A stretch of 14,830 bases of DNA from Mycoplasma sp. CAG:877 (GTDB lineage: Bacteria; Bacillota_I; Bacilli_A; RF39; UBA660), in assembly GCA_000433455.1 (NCBI GenBank), contig HF992495.1:11869-26698 (forward strand), given 5' to 3'. The notes beneath the pieces were generated by a model. That model ran no database searches and was not told where the DNA came from. It saw only the letters and a program-made list of their open reading frames with translations. Of the stretch, positions 9,645 to 14,830 are shown one piece after another (position 1 is the first letter of the stretch; every line of letters begins with the position of its first letter). A program made the position numbers and the translations under genes.

Positions 9645-11295
9645 GGAAATAGATGATTATTTAGAGTATTACCATAAAGCACCTAATGTTTTTAATAATG
9701 AAAGAAAATTATTAATTGAGAATATTGTTATTCCAACACTATCAAGGGATGATATTTTCTTTGATGAAAGTACTTATCGTAAATGTATTAAGTTTGTAGA
9801 AAGGTGGTATTATCCACTTTTTCCATATCAAAAATTTCTTTATGCTTTTGTTTTTATGTACAAAGATGATGTTCCTGTTTTCAGGACTTTTATTATTTTA
9901 GAAGGAAGAGGCAATGGAAAAGATGGTTTTATTGTTCCATTATTACATTTCTTAACCACTCAATATTATGGTGTAGAGAATTATAACATAGACATAGTAG
10001 CAACATCTGAAGGACAAGCTAATGACACATTTGATGTTGCTTATAGTGTTTTAGATAAAAATGAAAATATAATGAAAAAATATTTTTATTGGAATAAAGA
10101 ATATTTTGTAAATAAAATAACAAGATCTAGGTTTAGATTTAATACTTCAAATGCTGCTACAAAAGATGGTAAAAAAAGTGGATTAGTACTCTTTAATGAG
10201 TATCATGCTTATTTAACAGATAAAAATATAAAAGTTTATCAAGGTGGCTTAGGAAAAGTAAAACATGGAAGAATTTTTATAATTACTTCAAATGGTGATG
10301 TGCGAGGCGGACCACTCGATGAGTTGTTAGACTCATGTACTAAAATTCTTCAAACAGGAGATAACAAATTGAGGTATTTTCCATTTCTATGTAAGATGGA
10401 TGATCTAACAGAAGTTGATAATCCTGAGTTATGGGAAAAGGCTAATCCTTCACTTCCATATTTACCGGAATTATATGATGCTATCATGATAGATTATTTA
10501 GAGCAAAAAGAACGTCCTTCAAAACGAAGTGAATTTTTGAGTAAAAGAATGAATATTCCTCAGGAGAGAGATGATCTTGTTGTAACATCATGGGAAAACA
10601 TACTGAAAGCATCTTATAGTGATGTAAAAAATAAAGTTCCTAGACTGATAGTGAGAAAAGAAAAGCAACCAGCGATAATAGGAATAGACTTTGCCTCACT
10701 TAGAGATTTTGCATCTGTTGGCATTTTAACCAAAGATGGAAATGAATTTTGTTGGAGACAAAAAACTGTTATATGTTCATCTAATAAGTTTTTCAAAGAC
10801 ATTAAATTCCCATTTGAAAATGCCGGTCAAAAAGGATTTGAAGACTTTGTTATTGTAGATACACCATCAATTGATGAGAAAATAATTGTTAATTGGGCTT
10901 TAAGTTATTTTAATGATTATGATATTAAAAAAATAATATTGGACAATTATCGTTATCAACTGATAAAAAAGACATTTGAAGAATCTAATGTTTCTGTCGA
11001 AACAAAAGAAAATAAAGATGGATTAATAAGAATGATACGATATCCTGCCTCCATAGCCGCTATTGTAGCACCTAAATTGGAAGTCTTATTTGAAAGAGGA
11101 CAGTTGAATATAGGTGATAGTGCAATTATGCGGTGGAGTATTAATAATACATGTTTACGTACAAAAAAAGATGGAAATATGTATTTTGAAAAAGTAGAAG
11201 AAAAGTTGAGAAAAAATGATCCATTCATGGCTATGATTTGTGCTTTGAGTGGTGAAGAATTATTAGTTGAAAACATTGAATATGTTTATGTTTAG
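9616..11295 (+). CDS. terL: Terminase large subunit
   Basis: A packaging motor and nuclease of up to 559 residues. ATPase: P-loop EGRGNGKDG (96-104, Lys102), Walker B-like VLFNEYH (191-197, with Asn in place of the usual Asp before Glu195, as I remember in related phage terminases), and FIITSNG (221-227) as coupling motif. Nuclease: IGIDFAS (355-361, Asp358), ILDNYRY (441-447) and a late KNDPFMAM. It drives DNA into the prohead with ATP and cuts at cos with the HNH protein. Four in-frame ATGs (9616, 9619, 9625, 9631) lie within the terS end and none has a ribosome site, so translation is probably coupled and the first residue is uncertain. Confidence 0.93.
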   Translation: MMAMKMICCKEIDDYLEYYHKAPNVFNNERKLLIENIVIPTLSRDDIFFDESTYRKCIKFVERWYYPLFPYQKFLYAFVFMYKDDVPVFRTFIILEGRGNGKDGFIVPLLHFLTTQYYGVENYNIDIVATSEGQANDTFDVAYSVLDKNENIMKKYFYWNKEYFVNKITRSRFRFNTSNAATKDGKKSGLVLFNEYHAYLTDKNIKVYQGGLGKVKHGRIFIITSNGDVRGGPLDELLDSCTKILQTGDNKLRYFPFLCKMDDLTEVDNPELWEKANPSLPYLPELYDAIMIDYLEQKERPSKRSEFLSKRMNIPQERDDLVVTSWENILKASYSDVKNKVPRLIVRKEKQPAIIGIDFASLRDFASVGILTKDGNEFCWRQKTVICSSNKFFKDIKFPFENAGQKGFEDFVIVDTPSIDEKIIVNWALSYFNDYDIKKIILDNYRYQLIKKTFEESNVSVETKENKDGLIRMIRYPASIAAIVAPKLEVLFERGQLNIGDSAIMRWSINNTCLRTKKDGNMYFEKVEEKLRKNDPFMAMICALSGEELLVENIEYVYV

Positions 11296-11308
11296 GAGGA
11301 GGTGAAAC

Positions 11309-12502
11309 ATGAAAATATTAGATATGTTGTTTGCTAAAAGTGATAGAAGTCAGTTAGAGAATTATATTGAAACATTATTCATGGCAAAGCAAAAGCAATT
11401 ACAAATAAAAAGACATGCTATAGAGCACGCGATTGATTTAATAGCAAAAACAATTTCCAAATCTGAAATTCAAATTTATCGAATGAAAAAAGGAAAAATA
11501 TCAAAAGATGATAATTCAAAGGAATACTATACTTTGAATGTTCAGCCAAATCCTAATAAAGAAGCGACATCTTTTTTTTATGAAGTAATAAAAAAATATT
11601 TGGATGATGGAGAAGCACTAATCGTCGAACTAGATGGAAGTTTGTATCTTGCTGATACATTTCAAGTGAGTACAAGTGTTTTATTGCCAAAGGTTTATTA
11701 TAATGTTCAAATTAGTGATGATCATGGAAATTCTATTTTTTTAAGAAAAACATTCACTTCTGAAGACGTAATTTATTTGAATTTAAAGTCATCAAAAATA
11801 AAAGAAACTCTTGATAGTTATTATGAGGAATTAGGAAATTTAATTGGAATAGCAAGCTCACACTATAAATTAAACAATTTGTCTAAATTTCGCTTAAAAA
11901 TTCCTGGGGGACAACCTAAATTGAAAGATCCTATAACTGAAAAGGAATTAACTTATGATGACTATAAGCAAAAAATAACGAGAGGACTTTTTGATGAACA
12001 AGATGCCATTATTTTATTATCTGATACTTTTGGTCTAGAAAAAATTGATTTTGGCTCTGGAACGAGTTCTGATGAATGGTCTAAATTAGAAAAAAAGTGG
12101 TCTGACAAAGTTGCGATGACATTTAATATCCCTTTAGATATTTTTTATGGAAATAAAACAGATAAATCAACATCTACTAATGATTTTATTACATTTGGAA
12201 TATTACCTCATCTTCAAATTATCGAAGATGGTTTAAATGCAAAAATTATTGGTGAAAGTAATTTTTTAAAGGGAGAGAGAATTAGAATAAATAGACTTAA
12301 TATGAAACATTTTGATATTTTGGAAAGTGCTGTTAATATGGATAAATTATTCTCTAATGGTTATAGTCATAATGAAATTAATGAGTTTATCGGAATTCCA
12401 AGGGTTGATGCTGCATGGGCCGATAAACATTACATAACAAAGAATTATGAAAATGTAGATTTAGCATTGGAAGGAGGTGATGAGAATGAAGGAACAAAAT
12501 GA
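11309..12502 (+). CDS. Portal protein (HK97 type)
   Basis: A 397-residue portal, which as a dodecamer forms the DNA entry vertex of the head and docks the terminase. Strong AGGAGGAGGTG before the ATG. Features of the family: N-terminal helix, PNPNKEATSFFYEVIKKYLDDGEA (around 88-112; the NPN and E-A-L-I stretch is typical), DVIYLNLKSS, and the clip/stem region EKKWSDKVAMTFNIPLDIFYG with STSTNDFITFGILPHL. The acidic end (LALEGGDENEGTK) overlaps the protease gene. Placement between TerL and protease is the standard HK97 order. Confidence 0.92.
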   Translation: MKILDMLFAKSDRSQLENYIETLFMAKQKQLQIKRHAIEHAIDLIAKTISKSEIQIYRMKKGKISKDDNSKEYYTLNVQPNPNKEATSFFYEVIKKYLDDGEALIVELDGSLYLADTFQVSTSVLLPKVYYNVQISDDHGNSIFLRKTFTSEDVIYLNLKSSKIKETLDSYYEELGNLIGIASSHYKLNNLSKFRLKIPGGQPKLKDPITEKELTYDDYKQKITRGLFDEQDAIILLSDTFGLEKIDFGSGTSSDEWSKLEKKWSDKVAMTFNIPLDIFYGNKTDKSTSTNDFITFGILPHLQIIEDGLNAKIIGESNFLKGERIRINRLNMKHFDILESAVNMDKLFSNGYSHNEINEFIGIPRVDAAWADKHYITKNYENVDLALEGGDENEGTK

Positions 12503-13217
12503 TAGATATTTTCAATTTGTTAAAGTTGATGATAACTTAACAGAATTATATATTTATGGTGATATTCGCAAGCCTTCTCTTATCGAGAGGTGGCTAGAAA
12601 TAGAAGATGATACTAGAGTTGATGCATATAGTTTCAAGGATGCACTAAATGAAGTAAATACACCTAATTTATTAGTTCGAATAAATTCTATGGGTGGTAG
12701 TGTGTCTGAAGGTTTAGCTATATATGGTTTATTATCAGACTTCAATGGTCATTTAATAACTCAAGTTGATGGCTTTGCTTGTAGTGCAGCAAGTGTCATA
12801 TTTATGTCTGGTCAAGAAAGAATAATGCCAGAAAATGGTTTACTTATGATTCACAATGCTTGGACAGATGCATGTGGTGATCCAAATGAATTACGAAAGG
12901 CAGCTGATGATTTAGAAATCATTACTAAGCCAAGTGTTAATATTTATGTGAATAAAACTGGTTTATCAGAAGAAGAAATTAAAAATATGATGGACAAAGA
13001 AACTTGGATGGATTATAAAAGTGCTTTTGAAAAAGGTTTTGCTACATCTATTCAAAAAAATGATACTATTCAACAGTCCATTAAAGATATAAATTCTTAC
13101 ATAAGAAATTTAGTTATAAAAAATCAGGAATTAACAACTAAATTAGAAAAATTTGAAAAAGAAAATAATAATGCAAAAATTAAGGAAGATTCATGGGAAT
13201 CTTTTTTTAATTTATAG
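12486..13217 (+). CDS. ClpP-type prohead protease
   Basis: A 243-residue S14-family protease that trims the capsid protein during head maturation. The ATG at 12486 has AAGGAGG 8 bases before it; the GTG at 12477 and ATG at 12480 overlap the ribosome site. Catalytic residues can be placed as Ser100 (GFACSAAS), His123 (LLMIHNAW) and Asp170 (MMDKETW). RINSMGGSVSEGLAIY (65-80) is the typical oxyanion-hole region. After about residue 190 a charged helical tail follows (TTKLEKFEKENNNAKIK), probably a scaffold-binding part. It overlaps portal by 17 bases and is followed by the capsid gene. Confidence 0.92.
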   Translation: MKEQNDRYFQFVKVDDNLTELYIYGDIRKPSLIERWLEIEDDTRVDAYSFKDALNEVNTPNLLVRINSMGGSVSEGLAIYGLLSDFNGHLITQVDGFACSAASVIFMSGQERIMPENGLLMIHNAWTDACGDPNELRKAADDLEIITKPSVNIYVNKTGLSEEEIKNMMDKETWMDYKSAFEKGFATSIQKNDTIQQSIKDINSYIRNLVIKNQELTTKLEKFEKENNNAKIKEDSWESFFNL

Positions 13218-13237
13218 AAAAAGAAAGAAGGTATAAA

Positions 13238-14413
13238 ATGAAATTAAATAATGAAAATTATAATGAGTTAAAAGCAAAAGCAATAAAAATGTTAAATGAA
13301 AGTGAGGACAAACCTACTGCACTTGCTGAAGTGGTTGAAATGTTTGCCGAAGAAAAACATAAAGATTTGATTAATGAAATTCAAACACAAGCAATAAAAG
13401 CAGCAGCTGATAGTAATTATTCAAATAAATTAGGTTTACGTATCTTAAGCAAAGAAGAAGAACAGTTTTATGAAAAATTCAAAGATATTAAGCAAGCAAT
13501 ATCTGGTTCTCAAATCGATTTAATTCCAACAAGCATCGTAGATCTAACTTTAGAGAATGTAAAAGAGTCAGAGCCAATTTTAAAACTAATTAAATTTGCT
13601 CCTGCAGGAGTTAAAAGATGGATTGTGGCTGAAAAGTCTGGTAGTTATGCATGGAGTGGTATAACTGCTTCTCTATCAGGTGAATTAACTCCTAATATAA
13701 CTGGTTTAGTTACTGATATCTGTAAGTTAGATGCTTATTTAGTAATTCCAAAGGCAATAAGAAAATTAAGTTATCAATTTATGGATAAGTACTTTATGGC
13801 AATTCTTCAAGAAACTTTACAAGCAGGTCTTGCATATGGTTATCTTTGTGGAAATGGAAAAAATCAACCTATTGGAATTTATAAGCAACTTGATAGGACT
13901 AATGAAGATGGAACTCATAAAGATAAAACAGTTAACACTGATATAACTAATTTTAGCCCTAAGGGTTTATCAGCAGCTAAAATTTCATTAACAAATAGTG
14001 GTAAGAGAATTTTAAATAAAATCTATTTAGTTTGTAATCCAGAAGATAGAGCAAATTATGTTGATCCTGCAATATATGATGAACAAGGTAATTTAGTTTC
14101 TTCATACAAAAACCTAGAAGTTGTTGAGTGTACTGAAAATCCAAAAGGAAAAGCAGCATTTACACTTGAAGGTAAATATACTATGGGTATGGATGGAATT
14201 GAGATTAGTGAATACAAAGAAACTAAAGCAATAGAGGATGCTGATCTAATTGTGGGAAAAGTAAATGCAAATGGTAGAGCTGTTGCTGACAACGTTGCAT
14301 ATGTATTTGATGTAACTAAGTTAGAGGAATATGTTCCAACAATAAAAACTATTTCTACAGTTGTTTCATTACCAGAGACAAAAACAGATACAAATCAAAA
14401 TGCTGGAGCTTAA
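13238..14413 (+). CDS. Major capsid protein (HK97 fold)
   Basis: A 391-residue capsid precursor. Residues 1 to about 90 are a charged helical delta/scaffold domain (ALAEVVEMFAEEKHKDLINEIQTQA) expected to be removed by the protease. The shell domain follows, with motifs typical for HK97-like capsids: VKRWIVAEKSGSYAWSG, CKLDAYLVIPKAIRKLSYQFMDKY, and LAYGYLCGNGKNQPIGI; later YNP-like VCNPEDRANY. AAGAAAGAAGG lies before the ATG. The stop codon is in the loop of the terminator that follows. Processing site and crosslink residues cannot be fixed from sequence alone. Confidence 0.92.
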   Translation: MKLNNENYNELKAKAIKMLNESEDKPTALAEVVEMFAEEKHKDLINEIQTQAIKAAADSNYSNKLGLRILSKEEEQFYEKFKDIKQAISGSQIDLIPTSIVDLTLENVKESEPILKLIKFAPAGVKRWIVAEKSGSYAWSGITASLSGELTPNITGLVTDICKLDAYLVIPKAIRKLSYQFMDKYFMAILQETLQAGLAYGYLCGNGKNQPIGIYKQLDRTNEDGTHKDKTVNTDITNFSPKGLSAAKISLTNSGKRILNKIYLVCNPEDRANYVDPAIYDEQGNLVSSYKNLEVVECTENPKGKAAFTLEGKYTMGMDGIEISEYKETKAIEDADLIVGKVNANGRAVADNVAYVFDVTKLEEYVPTIKTISTVVSLPETKTDTNQNAGA

Positions 14414-14428
14414 GTTCCAGCATTTTTT
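14397..14428 (+). terminator. Terminator overlapping the capsid gene stop
   Basis: Stem AAAATGCTGGA (14397-14407) with TCCAGCATTTT (14416-14426), eleven pairs, 8-base loop containing the TAA stop (14411-14413), then T to 14428. A terminator here would set a high level for capsid mRNA and a lower one for connector genes. Confidence 0.85.
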
Positions 14429-14444
14429 AATATAGGAGGGAAAA

Positions 14445-14816
14445 ATGTATATAATTATTAAAGACTTTACAGATTTACAAGACGATAATCATTCGTATGA
14501 TTTAGGAAGAGTTTATCCATATGAAAAAAAAGATGTATCTAGTGAAAGAATAGAAGAATTACTCAGCGATAAAAATAAATTAAAAGAACCATTAATCAAA
14601 GAAGTTTCTCTTGAAGAAATGAATGAGAATCAATTAATTGAATATGCAAAAATAGAGGGAGTTGATTTGAAAAAATTAATTCTTGATAAATTTCAAAATA
14701 CAACAGATTCTAAAGAATTTGAAAAATTGATTAAAGTTGCGAAGAAAAAGAAATTAGAAGTACCAGAAGATATTACTCTTGAGGAACTAAAAGAGTTAAT
14801 TTCTGGAGATAAATAA
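14445..14816 (+). CDS. Head-tail connector region protein with HeH/Rho-N-like motif
   Basis: A 123-residue protein with AGGAGGG ahead. Residues 1-50 (MYIIIKDFTDLQDDNHSYDLGRVYPY with SSERIEELLSDKNKLKEPLI) resemble a small domain found just after the capsid gene in many Bacillota siphophages. Residues about 58-78 (MNENQLIEYAKIEGVDLKKL) resemble a HeH/LEM or Rho-N helix-extended-helix, and a second weaker copy may follow near the end (ITLEELKELI). Role probably in head completion or packaging (compare lambda FI by position), but this is inference. Confidence 0.7.
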   Translation: MYIIIKDFTDLQDDNHSYDLGRVYPYEKKDVSSERIEELLSDKNKLKEPLIKEVSLEEMNENQLIEYAKIEGVDLKKLILDKFQNTTDSKEFEKLIKVAKKKKLEVPEDITLEELKELISGDK

Positions 14817-14817
14817 A

Positions 14818-14830
14818 ATGAATTTTGACG
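14818..14830 (+). CDS. Start of the next gene, cut by the window end
   Basis: ATG at 14818, one base after the previous stop, followed by AAT TTT GAC. Only four codons are seen, with no clear ribosome site except GGAG in the end of the previous gene (14804-14807). By gene order a head-tail connector protein (gp6-like) would be expected here. Confidence 0.4.

Noticed and set aside
13977..14292. Two minus-strand ORFs inside the capsid gene
   Set aside because: Antisense to a well-supported capsid gene and without ribosome sites or family features.
1..14830. tRNA genes, insertion sequences and CRISPR arrays
   Set aside because: None seen: no cloverleaf-like sequence, no transposase and no spaced direct repeats.

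Overview
This window is the left and central part of an integrated temperate siphophage (prophage) of a low-GC Bacillota host. The DNA is very AT-rich. Starts are preceded by strong AGGAGG-type ribosome sites with some GTG use, and TGA is used as a stop (for example 8604-8606), so the code is standard and mycoplasmas are excluded. The gene set (SpoVG, a DnaD-like initiator, an ArpU-like late regulator, HNH-TerS-TerL) fits Clostridia/Erysipelotrichia-type phages. I cannot name the host or phage.

Layout. (1) 1-159, minus: start of the integrase, cut by the window edge. (2) 160-960: lysogeny switch. A minus-strand XRE repressor (CI-like) and a plus-strand XRE gene (Cro-like) diverge from a compact promoter region with two copies of a 14-bp operator; a third copy lies in the end of the Cro-like gene. 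Between integrase and repressor there is no ORF, but there is a promoter, three potential hairpins and a strong terminator, which look like a ~110-nt plus-strand small RNA. (3) 1004-4618: early and replication genes: small membrane protein, HTH protein, DnaD-like initiator with internal 11-bp iterons, DnaB-type helicase, small ORFs, a phage SpoVG and a coiled-coil protein. (4) 4619-8051: accessory genes, including a second, minimal tyrosine recombinase, a Gp49/66-family protein and a series of small unknown ORFs. One of these seems to be split by slippage in two AT-dinucleotide tracts. (5) 8067-8718: ArpU/sigma-like late regulator, late promoter and a terminator placed just after that promoter. 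(6) 8730-14830: packaging and head genes in HK97/cos order: HNH, cos-like region, TerS, TerL, portal, ClpP-type prohead protease, major capsid protein, terminator, head-tail connector region.

How it works together (inference): in the lysogen the repressor binds the 14-bp operators and silences the rightward promoter at 666-694. On induction the Cro-like protein and replication operon are expressed, the initiator binds its iterons and loads the helicase, and the ArpU-like protein activates the late promoter for packaging and morphogenesis.

Most interesting: the putative small RNA at ~212-323 carries a 22-nt segment (254-275) that is the perfect reverse complement of 959-980, the junction between the cro-like gene and the next gene. 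Both copies fold into hairpins whose 4-nt loops (CGCC and GGCG) are complementary, as in kissing-loop antisense control. Second is the 7424-7885 locus, where gain of one AT unit in one tract and loss of one in another explains two frame breaks that cancel.
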